A stretch of 29,200 nucleotides of DNA from positions 1-29,200 of IMG/VR virus record IMGVR_UViG_3300020053_000042; one strand, given 5' to 3'. The stretch comes from a virus. Made by a program: the position numbers and the translations under genes. This document shows, one piece after another, positions 18,757 to 27,439 of the stretch. The notes beneath the pieces were generated by a model. It saw only the letters and a program-made list of their open reading frames with translations. It was not told the DNA's origin and searched no databases. The stretch's first letter is position 1. Each line of letters starts with the position of its first letter.

Positions 18757-21179
18757 TAGTCTGGGAAATACTCTTCTATAAATCCTGTGATATCTTGCGT
18801 TGGGTAAGGTGGAATTGCTCCACCCTGCATATTTTGCAACACCTTCAAATCTCTCACCAAGGTTTGTTTAGCGTTCACGCCATTAGCTACTGTCATTCTT
18901 CCTTCACGAACATCCAAATCAATCTTGTTTATTTGCATATTAATATCAATGATGTCTTGTGCAGCCTGCGCCTCAAGCCTTTTCTCGGCCTTCCGAACAT
19001 CAAGGGCATCTTGGAAGTTAAACTCAAATCTAGTTCCGCCATCAACTTCGTCACCAAACGCATTCCTGTTAAACATCACTTCGTTGTCATATTTGTCTAC
19101 AAGAATCACTCCGGTGTCATCCGTGTTAGTTCTCCATCCGCCATCATCTACAATCATCTGAGCGTACAGTCTGGCAGCCTCTTCTCTTGTCCCGGCATAG
19201 CCAAAATTAGACGGTGGGATGTGTAGTCTTTCTGCGATAAAGTCTACCGTTAAACGCTGGTTCAAAACTTCCATTGCAATATCAGAGCCAGTTTTACTGC
19301 CATCGCGGTCAGCAACTTGGATACGTCTAGGAATGCGAACAACTTTGCCGTTTTGCTCTACAAAATCATACGACTTCAATATAATAGACGCCGCTTCTTC
19401 AGCCGCCGCAGACGGGGACATATCATTTAGCGCAACTTTAACTTTGGCTAATTTAACAATGGCATCCCTAATGCCTAACATCGAGTTAACTCTTGAGTCT
19501 GTTGCGCTTCTGCTTAGGATTCCGTTAATAGATTCACTACCAATATAAGATGCAAAAAAATCTTTCATCTCATCTGTAACGCTATTGTTAATTTCGGATT
19601 TTTCTTCTCGCGCTAAATCAAGACTATTCTCATCAATGCCCTCAGCATTTAGAACGTCTAATGCGCTTGAACCACCAACGTGCATAGCAACATTCATTGC
19701 GGATGTTATTAATCCATCATTAATTCCGTTAGTCATAGCAAGATTATAAATATCCAGCGTTTCGCCATTCTCAAAGGTAACGGTTTCACCTTGAAACTGA
19801 GACATGAACTCTTGGGTAGCCTGCAATCTTTGTGCAGCATCAAGGTCAGGAAGAGTTTCTTTAAGAGTCTTGGCTTCTGTATTTGTGTAGGGCTTCATCT
19901 GGAACAACGGGATGCCCATTTGATTTTGCATCTTTATAATTTCAGAACGAGTTGGAGCTTGCCCATTATTAAGCATCTTGTAGGTGTCAACTACATATCC
20001 GCCAATATCCTCAGCCTTTGCCGCTACTTGACCATCAACAACCTTATTGAAAGAATCACGCCTTAAAACTGCCATGTCTGCGCCAACACCAGTGCGTAAC
20101 GCTTCATCCGCCTCATCAGACAACTTCTTTCTATATGCAGCTATTTCTTGAGGAGAAGCAAAGGCCAGAGTTAACGCCGCGTCTAATTGTGTTTGTGCAG
20201 CCTCTAACTTGTTTCGCAGGGTTTGAGCTTGGGTTGGCTTGCCAAGCATATCTAATCTATCTGCGGCAACCATTCCGTCTTGCATATATTTACCAGAATT
20301 ACCTATATCCAGAATCATAGAAGCAATAGCGTTATCACCCATAGTGATAGCTTTAACGGACTCTGATGTTTCTAATTTGTTTATATACGATTCAAGTGGG
20401 GCAGCTAACTTTGCTCTCTCCTCAAGTGTCATAGTTTCATAACGAGATGTTGAGCCAAGCCTGATAGCATCATAGAGGGCAACAACATCATCGTATGACT
20501 TATTGTCTAAGATTATAAGCTGGTTAATACGCTCGGCTTCTGCAAAAAGAACTAAGTCTTCTTTGGTTGCCGACATTGGCAGTCCAATTTCTTGAGCTTG
20601 CCTAACGACCTCAAGCATATCTTCCATAATGATGTCTTGCTTTGACAAACCGGGGCCAACAGTTTGCCCCTCAGCGTCAGACCAATCCCTAAACAACGAA
20701 ATTAATCTGTCTTCGTAAAGTTTGGAGTCATCTTCTATCTGTCTAGTAAATGCGTTCTTCCTGCCGTCAGCTACACGGTAATCTACTCTGGCAGTTAACT
20801 GAGACTTTAGTTTAGCTTTGACAGAACTAGGTAAGTTTTTGATGCCATCAATTTTGTTTAGCTCTTTTTGAAAGTAGCCACTTGCCTTGCTATCAAATTC
20901 AGTCAAGGTTCTGCTAACATCACTAGTGACAAATTCCATAGCCATGTTGTCTATGGTTTGATTGTATTGTTGCTCGAACCTATTTAACTCTACTTCCTGC
21001 CTTTTCTTCTCAAAAGCACTAGCAACCTCAGAAACTTTTCCAAGAACATCTTGAGCGGTTTCAAACGGAGTAAGCGCAGCTTGCTCGAACACGCCTGATT
21101 GCAAGCGCGGAGCTAACTGGCCTGCCGACATTTCTACTGTTGGGCCTAACCCTCTGTTATAAATAGGTATTTGAGGCAT
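18756..21179 (-). CDS. Internal virion protein, gp15-like, 807 aa
   Basis: Begins MPQIPIYNRGLGPTVEMSAG and is predominantly helical with long charged coiled coils (EKKRQEVELNRFEQQYNQTI near residue 60). It is close in length to T7 gp15 (747 aa), the internal core protein that with gp16 forms the periplasmic DNA-ejection tube. Order after the gp14-like gene and before the gp16-like pair supports this. The C terminus has LDVREGRMTVANGVNAKQTL and ends GFIEEYFPD. The stop shares a base with the next ATG. Direct sequence similarity to T7 is not evident by eye. Confidence 0.75.
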   Translation of the reverse strand: MPQIPIYNRGLGPTVEMSAGQLAPRLQSGVFEQAALTPFETAQDVLGKVSEVASAFEKKRQEVELNRFEQQYNQTIDNMAMEFVTSDVSRTLTEFDSKASGYFQKELNKIDGIKNLPSSVKAKLKSQLTARVDYRVADGRKNAFTRQIEDDSKLYEDRLISLFRDWSDAEGQTVGPGLSKQDIIMEDMLEVVRQAQEIGLPMSATKEDLVLFAEAERINQLIILDNKSYDDVVALYDAIRLGSTSRYETMTLEERAKLAAPLESYINKLETSESVKAITMGDNAIASMILDIGNSGKYMQDGMVAADRLDMLGKPTQAQTLRNKLEAAQTQLDAALTLAFASPQEIAAYRKKLSDEADEALRTGVGADMAVLRRDSFNKVVDGQVAAKAEDIGGYVVDTYKMLNNGQAPTRSEIIKMQNQMGIPLFQMKPYTNTEAKTLKETLPDLDAAQRLQATQEFMSQFQGETVTFENGETLDIYNLAMTNGINDGLITSAMNVAMHVGGSSALDVLNAEGIDENSLDLAREEKSEINNSVTDEMKDFFASYIGSESINGILSRSATDSRVNSMLGIRDAIVKLAKVKVALNDMSPSAAAEEAASIILKSYDFVEQNGKVVRIPRRIQVADRDGSKTGSDIAMEVLNQRLTVDFIAERLHIPPSNFGYAGTREEAARLYAQMIVDDGGWRTNTDDTGVILVDKYDNEVMFNRNAFGDEVDGGTRFEFNFQDALDVRKAEKRLEAQAAQDIIDINMQINKIDLDVREGRMTVANGVNAKQTLVRDLKVLQNMQGGAIPPYPTQDITGFIEEYFPD

Positions 21180-21182
21180 AGT

Positions 21183-21680
21183 TTATCCTATCCCGTAGTC
21201 AGAAAATGATGTGTATCCAAGGTTAACTGATGTGCCTGCCGCGCCAGTAACCCCACCAAGAAGAGAACCTACGGCAGCAGTCCTATACGATGCTGAACGT
21301 ACAGCACCCTCTATTCTGGCTTGTTCCGCCTCCGCTGCTTTTCTAGCTTGTTCAACACTGGATGCGTATTGAATAAACGCCGCGTCCTTTTCAATCCCGT
21401 ATTTAATGTCAGCTAGGGCTTTGAATGTGCTTCCTGTAATTTGAACGCCAGACTTTGCAGCAGAAGTAACAGCCGTTCCGTACAGACGCCGACCATTATC
21501 TCTAACCCTAGCTTCACTCTCACGCTTCTGACGAGCAAGAAGAATGCCTTCGTTCTCAATAACCTGAGCATTGTATTCGTTAATCTGTTGAGCTTGCTTG
21601 GCTGCGGCTCGGTTGCCCTTGAACCCGGCAACACCACCAAGAACCTGACTGCCAACAGCTACGGCGGTAAAAGGTTCCAT
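21183..21680 (-). CDS. Internal virion protein, gp14-like, 165 aa
   Basis: The N terminus MEPFTAVAVGSQVLGGVAGF is a hydrophobic, Gly/Ala-rich segment. A long helix with NEYNAQVIENEGILLARQKR and EARVRDNGRRL follows, and the end is again Gly/Ala-rich (AAVGSLLGGVTGAAG). This bipartite layout and size (T7 gp14 is 196 aa) fit the internal core protein that inserts into the outer membrane at ejection. The IKYGIEKDAAFIQYASSVEQ region and the order GNAT-like, gp14, gp15, gp16 are common in marine podoviruses. The start at 21680 shares a base with the upstream stop. Confidence 0.75.
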   Translation of the reverse strand: MEPFTAVAVGSQVLGGVAGFKGNRAAAKQAQQINEYNAQVIENEGILLARQKRESEARVRDNGRRLYGTAVTSAAKSGVQITGSTFKALADIKYGIEKDAAFIQYASSVEQARKAAEAEQARIEGAVRSASYRTAAVGSLLGGVTGAAGTSVNLGYTSFSDYGIG

Positions 21681-22093
21681 TATGCTACCCTCGCTACTCT
21701 AAAATAGTCTTCACCGTTAACACCATACTTACTCATAATGCCTTCATCCTTAAAGCCTAACCATGAAGCAAACCTAAGACTAACCTCATCGTCAACGTGT
21801 ATCGTAGCCTGAACTCTGCGCAAGTTGTTAGCTTCAATTATATCATCAAACATCCGTTTTGTATAACGAGCAAAAACAAGGCCATTGCCCCGTAACTTAG
21901 GTGATACAAGAGTCCAAGCCTCTCCCACGCCTTCCCACATCATATGGATACCGCCCGTAGCCAATACCGTTTCTCCGTCTATAAGAGTGCTGCCTAAAGT
22001 AGTTTGGCCTTCAACCAGCAATCGCCTATCAAATTCATAACCAACATCAATGTCATATACATCCTGTTTGACGTAACCCCTCAACTTATACAT
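21680..22093 (-). CDS. GNAT-fold acetyltransferase-like virion protein, 137 aa
   Basis: The C-terminal half (DEVSLRFASWLGFKDEGIM, then SKYGVNGEDYFRVARV) has the last-helix and strand pattern of GNAT acetyltransferases. The region around SPKLRGNGLVFARYTKRMFD could be a degenerate acetyl-CoA loop (R-x-x-G-x-G/A). It sits where T7 gene 13 (internal virion protein A) lies, between tail tube B and gp14, so it may be structural rather than enzymatic. The start is ambiguous: TTG 22096 lies 10 bases and ATG 22093 lies 13 bases after GGAGG, both inside the end of the tail-tube gene. I favour the ATG. Confidence 0.65.
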   Translation of the reverse strand: MYKLRGYVKQDVYDIDVGYEFDRRLLVEGQTTLGSTLIDGETVLATGGIHMMWEGVGEAWTLVSPKLRGNGLVFARYTKRMFDDIIEANNLRRVQATIHVDDEVSLRFASWLGFKDEGIMSKYGVNGEDYFRVARVA

Positions 22094-24275
22094 CAAATGT
22101 GTTAGACCTCCTCATAATAGCAAGCACAGACATAGGTAATGGCTGCGACTGTCTTACATACACACGGGCATCATTATCATAACCCGATGGGAAAACAATC
22201 TCTTTGTCACCAGTGAACATAGGCACAGCCTCATCCATTGCCATGCTTGAGTCCCGGAAAGGCAGGCGGTCAAGGTTGTTGACGTCAGGCCCAAGTTCTG
22301 CGCCAACAGTGTTTAAGAAGCGCACAGTGACACCGTGTATTCTTTTTATCTTGCCCTGAGATATACCATCATCAGCACCACCTTCTAGTCGCAGGGTTTC
22401 AATAATTGAATTGTAGCTATACCCAACGTGGACAGTAGATGATGACCTATCTAGCGTTATAATGCCCCCTGAAACGGTCTTATCTGCGTGTGCAGCGCCA
22501 TCAGCAAGAATCTGCACCGTTTCACCCTCTAAGTGGTCAAGGCCGCTGATGGTCGTTGTAGGGCTTCCTGAGTATGTTAAGCCACTATCAAGGTAAAAGG
22601 CATCTGCTACGTTTGTGCCAAAGTAAATTGGCTTCATATAAACAATGTGCCGGACAGTAGAGCCGTTAATTATTCTTTTAACAGACATATAAACTTGGTC
22701 TTCTGCACCGCTTGGAATACTGGCAATACTCTCTACTTCTGCCACACCCCCTAATGCGTGACTATGCCATGCTACTGTTTGGTTTGCTGGGTCATAGGAA
22801 AGCCCAATTAAAACACCATCAGAGCGAACAAACCAGAGAATAAGCTCAGGTTCTTGTTGCCAAGTCATGTCGATTAATCCACCCTTGGCTAGGTGTTCCG
22901 CAAGAACAGTAAGGTCGCGCCCAACAAGGCCATCAGTGTCTAAGCTAAACTGAACTTCTTTTACTTTTTCGCCACCCTTCTGGATTAAGATTGTGGTAGA
23001 GCCTGCTCGCAAAGGTCTAACATCCCCAGACCCAAATGTAGTTTCACGCAACACGTTAACATTTGTGGGACTTACTGGCGTAGAACCTGTTCCACCTGAC
23101 AGGGTGAACTCTGAGCTTGTCGTCAAGATTTGCAAGAACCGCGCTGGCAACAGATGCTTAATAACATTTACTTTGTCCGAAGCAATCGTAATATTAACTG
23201 CATCATCGTCTAAAATGCCGGGGGTGTGGTTCTCAAAGTCAGCAGATACAGAACCAAAAATAGTTTGTGGCTGCCCTACCGTGCCAGCAAAATACAAACG
23301 CTGTTCGTAAAAACCTACTGCCCGTGGAAAACCTTGGTCGCCACCAAAAGCACCTAATGACCAACGTGTTGTTGCGTTAGCTGCACCAATAATATGGTCT
23401 GGCAAAACGGATACACCTTTGTCATCTTCCTGCACAACAGCAGTAACCGTGGTTGAGTTGGTAAATGCAGTAATCTTCACATAGCCTGTGTCATCATGCT
23501 TGTATTCCCAATCAATAGCACCGTATGTTTCTATGCCAGACAGATGCACGGGAGGTGTGTTGCCTGATGTTTGGGTTGAGCCTGTCACTTGTTCATACAC
23601 ATGACCATCATAACGGACACTTTCGCCATCAGCATAGCTTGTGCTGGCTGCCCATTGGTCATGCTCAATCTCAAGGATTTCTCTGAAGCGGATATAGCGT
23701 CCTACGTCATCACTAGTAAATAATGCTGCTGAAGCAGTGATAGTTACCGTGCCAGTCGATGCTGATGCGTACAATGTTGTGGATGTAGCGTTCTCATCTA
23801 AATATGGCCCGTCAACAAAATCAATGTCGGACAAGGTAAAACTGCTTGCAGTTAATCGCGTTAACTTTGCTGGCTGATGGTCTTTATGCGCTAAGTACAG
23901 AACATCCGCTGATTGAGTGTAATTTAACTCAAATATCTCAGTCACTGAATACGGTGTTGCCACCTCAACGGGAGAGCCACCAGACAAAAGCAAGCCACCA
24001 TCTACATAAAAGCGCATATAGTTTGCGCCAAGCTCGATAATGTAAGCTTGCTCGTCACTAAACTCAAAAGGTATTAAGCGTACCTTACCGCCGCTCTTTG
24101 ATGAGCCTGCATAATATGTGCCGGGTCTGCGAGTAACACCGCCCTGTGGGAAGACAAGCATATTGCTAATCTGTTGTGCAGCGCCGTTATACTTCTGTAA
24201 ATCTATGCGTCCTTCTAGGCGCGGAGAGAACTCGCCAGCTTGGAAGTTGGTGACAATAGTTGATACGCGAGCCAT
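22086..24275 (-). CDS. Tail tubular protein B, gp12-like nozzle, 729 aa
   Basis: The start MARVSTIVTNFQAGEFSPRL, then GRIDLQKYNGAAQQISNMLV and PQGGVTRRPGTYYAG, is the diagnostic N terminus of the podovirus tail tube B or nozzle family (T7 gp12-like). The rest is beta-rich propeller and tube domains, with features such as GFYEQRLYFAGTVGQPQTIF near residue 320 and RPLRAGSTTILIQKGG near 430. The protein forms the distal hexameric nozzle. AAGG lies before ATG 24275. It overlaps the GNAT-like gene by 8 nt. Confidence 0.9.
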   Translation of the reverse strand: MARVSTIVTNFQAGEFSPRLEGRIDLQKYNGAAQQISNMLVFPQGGVTRRPGTYYAGSSKSGGKVRLIPFEFSDEQAYIIELGANYMRFYVDGGLLLSGGSPVEVATPYSVTEIFELNYTQSADVLYLAHKDHQPAKLTRLTASSFTLSDIDFVDGPYLDENATSTTLYASASTGTVTITASAALFTSDDVGRYIRFREILEIEHDQWAASTSYADGESVRYDGHVYEQVTGSTQTSGNTPPVHLSGIETYGAIDWEYKHDDTGYVKITAFTNSTTVTAVVQEDDKGVSVLPDHIIGAANATTRWSLGAFGGDQGFPRAVGFYEQRLYFAGTVGQPQTIFGSVSADFENHTPGILDDDAVNITIASDKVNVIKHLLPARFLQILTTSSEFTLSGGTGSTPVSPTNVNVLRETTFGSGDVRPLRAGSTTILIQKGGEKVKEVQFSLDTDGLVGRDLTVLAEHLAKGGLIDMTWQQEPELILWFVRSDGVLIGLSYDPANQTVAWHSHALGGVAEVESIASIPSGAEDQVYMSVKRIINGSTVRHIVYMKPIYFGTNVADAFYLDSGLTYSGSPTTTISGLDHLEGETVQILADGAAHADKTVSGGIITLDRSSSTVHVGYSYNSIIETLRLEGGADDGISQGKIKRIHGVTVRFLNTVGAELGPDVNNLDRLPFRDSSMAMDEAVPMFTGDKEIVFPSGYDNDARVYVRQSQPLPMSVLAIMRRSNTFDV

Positions 24276-24276
24276 A

Positions 24277-24873
24277 TTAGAACCTTATATTTACAAAGTC
24301 GTCAGCAATCATCTTTTCCGGCATACCTTCCATGGCATCAATAGACCGTGCTTCGCGTAACCTTTCCTTAAACATCGTTTGCATAGTCTGCATAACGGTA
24401 GTGCTTCCGGTAATTGCATAAGCAGTGTCAGCAGCTAAACCGTGCGCAATGCTACTGCGCAGCAAAGAGTCATATTGTTCGGTGTCAGTTATTCTGGCTA
24501 GATAGGTAATCTTGCAAGTAGCTTCATTAGTTAAAATCTTACGGCCTTCAATCTTGAACATAACCCGTGAGTCATAAGCAGCAATCTCGCTATCAACATT
24601 GCTATCCCAAAACGACAGCACTCTCTCACAATACGGGTCTGTTGGTAATGTATATTGATAACTAAACCCAAAAGCAGGAGTGGCAGTGTCTTGCGGAAGC
24701 GATGTTCTGCGGATGCAAGTGTTCCAAGGATGGGAGCGAATAATAGTATCCCGTACTGTCTCGAACCGTCTGTTGCAGAGGCGAGCTTCTTTTGAGTTTT
24801 CAGTTAAAGATGCAATGGTAGCAGCGCCAAGCAAATCCATTGCCTCGTTACAAATATCAACTACTGATGCCAT
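24277..24873 (-). CDS. Tail tubular protein A, gp11-like, 198 aa
   Basis: Begins MASVVDICNEAMDLLGAATI, with ENSKEARLCNRRFETVRDTI and RSHPWNTCIRRTSLP, followed by FSYQYTLPTDPYCERVLSFW. These are the standard signatures of the T7 gp11-like gatekeeper or tail-tube A protein that joins the portal to the nozzle as a dodecamer. Length (T7 gp11 is 196 aa) and position before tail tube B agree. The ATG shares a base with the TAA of the upstream nuclease-like gene, and the stop lies one base before the nozzle start. Confidence is high. Confidence 0.9.
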   Translation of the reverse strand: MASVVDICNEAMDLLGAATIASLTENSKEARLCNRRFETVRDTIIRSHPWNTCIRRTSLPQDTATPAFGFSYQYTLPTDPYCERVLSFWDSNVDSEIAAYDSRVMFKIEGRKILTNEATCKITYLARITDTEQYDSLLRSSIAHGLAADTAYAITGSTTVMQTMQTMFKERLREARSIDAMEGMPEKMIADDFVNIRF

Positions 24874-25223
24874 TACTTTACCAATCTTTCTACCATGACT
24901 AATGCGCCTTGGCTTAAATTACTATCACCGCCAGCCACAACCTTGCCGGACTTTTTTGCCTCATCAACAAGCTTAATAAGCTTTTCCGTAGGCAGTATTA
25001 TAACAGTTTCCTCGTCAAGTACAAAACACCAGAAATCAGCTTCTGTCGTTGATATGCCTGACGGCTTGCCTCTACAAAAAAACTCCACAAACACTCTACC
25101 AGTTTGTGAAGCCTTGAAGTCGCGTTTTATCTCCAATTTCTTGGACTCTAATACATCAGCCAACCATTTCTCTTGAAGCTGACCAACTTTCAAATCGTAT
25201 CTAAAGTCACTGTTGTATTTCAC
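24873..25223 (-). CDS. PD-(D/E)XK nuclease-like protein in the structural operon, 116 aa
   Basis: The sequence has a first helix with a conserved Glu (KVGQLQEKWLADVLESKK), then LEIKRDF, a strand with GRVFVEFFCRGKPSGI, and STTEADFWCFVL. This matches a family of small phage endonuclease-like proteins (xxVKxGQxxExxLAxIL ... IEVKxD ... GNxxxE ... KPSGIxxTxADYW) related to Holliday-junction resolvases. Acidic residues at 18 and 31 with K33 are candidate active-site residues. The start is GTG 25223 with AGGGGG four bases upstream. It is the first gene after the capsid-gene terminator. Its role could be packaging or DNA maturation, but that is inference. Confidence 0.65.
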   Translation of the reverse strand: MKYNSDFRYDLKVGQLQEKWLADVLESKKLEIKRDFKASQTGRVFVEFFCRGKPSGISTTEADFWCFVLDEETVIILPTEKLIKLVDEAKKSGKVVAGGDSNLSQGALVMVERLVK

Positions 25224-25233
25224 ACAACCCCCT

Positions 25234-25260
25234 AAAAAGAAGGGGCGGCGAACCGCCCCT
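25234..25260 (-). terminator. Rho-independent terminator after the capsid gene
   Basis: On the minus strand, AGGGGCGG-TTCG-CCGCCCCT forms a perfect 8-bp GC-rich stem with a UUCG loop, followed by TCTTTTT. It lies between the capsid stop (25268) and the next start (25223), the same place as the T-phi terminator after gene 10 in T7. It probably reduces, rather than stops, expression of the downstream tail genes. Confidence 0.9.
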
Positions 25261-25267
25261 ACTCTAC

Positions 25268-26143
25268 TTAGTCAGGAGACTCATCGCAGTCAATCTGGAC
25301 TACTTTGGCCTCTTCCATGCGAACTGCGCCGATAGACATGCAGTAGTACACTTGGGTAGCGTAGCTCTTGTCTGCACGTTCATCAATGCGAGCTGAGATG
25401 TCTTTGCCCAATCCAAGGGTAACGCCATCTTCTGCCCATGCAAAACAGTTGCGAACATCGTCTGTCTCAGAACCATCGCTGGTTGTTAGACGGTTGGTCA
25501 TGATGAACTTGAAGCCCATGAAGGTATCCAGCTCACCCTGAACAAGCGCTTTGACAGAGTTGAAGTCACTTGAAGTTACGTTGGTGTCAGCAAGCAAAGC
25601 CTGAATCTGGCTTGGGCCGACAGCAATATAACGCTGAAGTGATGGGTCAACATCACCTGAATCAAGCATATACTTCGCTTCGCGCAGTTTTGCGAGGGTC
25701 AGGTTGGTATTGCCATTAGCAATGCTGTTGGTGATTGTAGCAGAACCTGAACCAGTTTCGCCTGTTGCAGCAGTGCCGAGAGCAGCGGCGATGATAACAT
25801 CATCCATTGCACGACCCATAGCAGCAGCAGCAGCGCGAGCATAGGTTGAGGTTGGGTCAATGAGCATACGAATCTTGTCTTGGTCATCAATCAAGTCAGC
25901 ATACTCATAGTCTGCCAAAGTTAGACGTCTCCGTGAATGTGGAGTGTCAATCTGTGGTGTATCGGCATGACGAGTTGTACGAGCCTGAGCCGTAGCCACA
26001 CCAATCTGGTCGATAAATGCGTTTTTGCCAACAACATTCTCAATGCGAACCGCATCACGCAGACGAGAACCCATCTGCTGTGATAGCATCTGCACATTAG
26101 CAGAATACTGTTGGACAAACGCGGTAGTTACTTGTGTAGACAT
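25268..26143 (-). CDS. Major capsid protein, 291 aa
   Basis: Begins MSTQVTTAFVQQYSANVQML with QQMGSRLRDAVRIENVVGKN, then a helical and strand region with TRHADTPQIDTPHSRRRLTL, YEYADLIDDQDKIRMLIDPT and YARAAAAAMGRAMDDVII. These are the hallmarks of a podovirus capsid family with an HK97-type fold (I recall it as the Phage_capsid_2 type). A G/T-rich loop (ALGTAATGETGSGSATI) follows. The conserved start, an AGAGG upstream, the scaffold-type gene two genes upstream and the strong terminator immediately downstream all support the call. Length is slightly shorter than T7 gp10A (344 aa). Confidence 0.9.
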   Translation of the reverse strand: MSTQVTTAFVQQYSANVQMLSQQMGSRLRDAVRIENVVGKNAFIDQIGVATAQARTTRHADTPQIDTPHSRRRLTLADYEYADLIDDQDKIRMLIDPTSTYARAAAAAMGRAMDDVIIAAALGTAATGETGSGSATITNSIANGNTNLTLAKLREAKYMLDSGDVDPSLQRYIAVGPSQIQALLADTNVTSSDFNSVKALVQGELDTFMGFKFIMTNRLTTSDGSETDDVRNCFAWAEDGVTLGLGKDISARIDERADKSYATQVYYCMSIGAVRMEEAKVVQIDCDESPD

Positions 26144-26161
26144 AATAAACCTCTTGTTCTA

Positions 26162-26401
26162 CTAAGTTGCGATTGTCATTTGCGATGCGCTACCCTTACG
26201 GACGCTTCTGGGATTTTTAGCCCCCCTGTGGCTATCGTCTTTCCGATTGTCAACAGGACGACTTTCATCGCTACCCTGCATGACCCACTCATAGTATTTA
26301 TCTGCGAGTGAAGCCGGATTTAATACGTCTCGCATAGAACCAAATTCTATGGCAAGACGCAAACAGTCTAGGCGTGTCTGGATTTTATCAAGCTCATCCA
26401 T
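26162..26401 (-). CDS. Hypothetical protein between scaffold and capsid, 79 aa
   Basis: ATG 26401 overlaps the end of the scaffold gene by 8 nt with no strong ribosome binding site, so translation is probably coupled. The first half is a helix (LDKIQTRLDCLRLAIEF), and residues about 27-45 form another (LNPASLADKYYEWVM). The second half is basic and disordered (RPVDNRKDDSHRGAKNPRSV). Small genes at this position are common in marine podoviruses, sometimes as minor head or scaffold helper proteins. I do not recognise a named family. Confidence 0.65.
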   Translation of the reverse strand: MDELDKIQTRLDCLRLAIEFGSMRDVLNPASLADKYYEWVMQGSDESRPVDNRKDDSHRGAKNPRSVRKGSASQMTIAT

Positions 26402-27236
26402 GAACCATGCCCATCAATTCTTGCATCCGCTGGATTGCCTGTTGGCGTCCAACAACATTCTTTCTGTCCCAATATGCGTGTGACTTGTCATTCATAATGG
26501 CATCAATCTCATTTTGAGCTGCTTGCCTACTTAGAGTGCGAGCCATTGGCGCATCCGCAACAGTGTCTTCAGTTGTCATATTATGACGAAAATCCGCCAT
26601 TTTTGCAAATGCTTTGATAAAATCTGGATGGTTGCCGACCTTAGTGCCGTCAGCCAAACGCATATCCAGCATCTCTAAAGAGCCAAAGGATTCGACAACT
26701 TCCTTCGCCATGGAAAGCTTGTTGCTAAAATTATCGCCCCATTCTTTCTTTAGAGACAACTCAGTATCTTGCATAACTTGTGCATCTCGCTCTTCCATGC
26801 CGGATTCACTTTGTGACGCAAGTGATTGATAATACTCAAGAATACCGCTTGCCTGCTGTGGACTTAGCCGTAGCTTATGAGCCATGTCAGAGTATTCTTT
26901 AGCAATATCCTCTGTAATGATGTTGCCATCAGCCTTAATCTCATAGCCATCAGATGTTTCTGGGCGACCAAGCCGAGAGTAAATTCGGTCTAAGTCTTCA
27001 TCTGTTGGGTTAACTGGCAATGGAATCTTATCCGCGCCAATAAGTTTTTGTGCGTTAACGTAAGACCTAGCTAAGTTTTCAACATCCTTGATTGGGGATA
27101 GGCTAGGGTGGTCACGCAATTCTTCTGGAATCATTCCTAGAAAATCGTTACCAGACCCGCCTTGCGCCACTTCCGCTGGTGTTTCCATCAGCGTAGTTTC
27201 AGGCTGGGCTACCTGTTCGACATTTTCTTCTGACAT
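26394..27236 (-). CDS. Scaffolding protein, 280 aa
   Basis: The protein is acidic and helical with NDFLGMIPEELRDHPSLSPI and KDVENLARSYVNAQKLIGAD, then LPVNPTDEDLDRIYSRLGRP. These are standard signatures of phage scaffold proteins in portal, scaffold, capsid gene order. The C terminus (VVGRQQAIQRMQELMGMVHG) is a basic helix, the usual capsid-binding end. It would direct procapsid assembly and leave before maturation. AGAGGAG is well placed before ATG 27236. Its last 8 nt overlap the 79-aa gene. Confidence 0.85.
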   Translation of the reverse strand: MSEENVEQVAQPETTLMETPAEVAQGGSGNDFLGMIPEELRDHPSLSPIKDVENLARSYVNAQKLIGADKIPLPVNPTDEDLDRIYSRLGRPETSDGYEIKADGNIITEDIAKEYSDMAHKLRLSPQQASGILEYYQSLASQSESGMEERDAQVMQDTELSLKKEWGDNFSNKLSMAKEVVESFGSLEMLDMRLADGTKVGNHPDFIKAFAKMADFRHNMTTEDTVADAPMARTLSRQAAQNEIDAIMNDKSHAYWDRKNVVGRQQAIQRMQELMGMVHG

Positions 27237-27238
27237 AG

Positions 27239-27439
27239 TTACTCCTCTGTCATCATGTTGTAGATGTGGAGGATAACCGCTCGCTTACCCTCCTCGAAAG
27301 CTGTGGCATTAGCATCGCCAGCCACATAACTTAAAGCCCTCCAATTACAACGGGCCTCAAGGTCTTTTAGAACCTTCTTGGAAACATCAGTCCCAAAGGT
27401 TTGCTTATACATATCCCTAAGCTGCGTTAATTCTTTCAC
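27239..27439 (-). CDS. Bbp19-like small protein, 66 aa
   Basis: The pattern MYKQTFGTDVSKKVLKDLEA ... FEEGKRAVILHIYNMM matches the Bbp19-like family (named from a Bordetella phage): F-G-T-x-x-G/S-x-x-V-L-x-D-L, then F-x-E-G-x-R, then a hydrophobic helix. The family is usually encoded between portal and scaffold and is probably a minor structural or assembly protein. ATG 27439 overlaps the portal stop by 4 nt. The exact role is not established. Confidence 0.75.
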   Translation of the reverse strand: MKELTQLRDMYKQTFGTDVSKKVLKDLEARCNWRALSYVAGDANATAFEEGKRAVILHIYNMMTEE

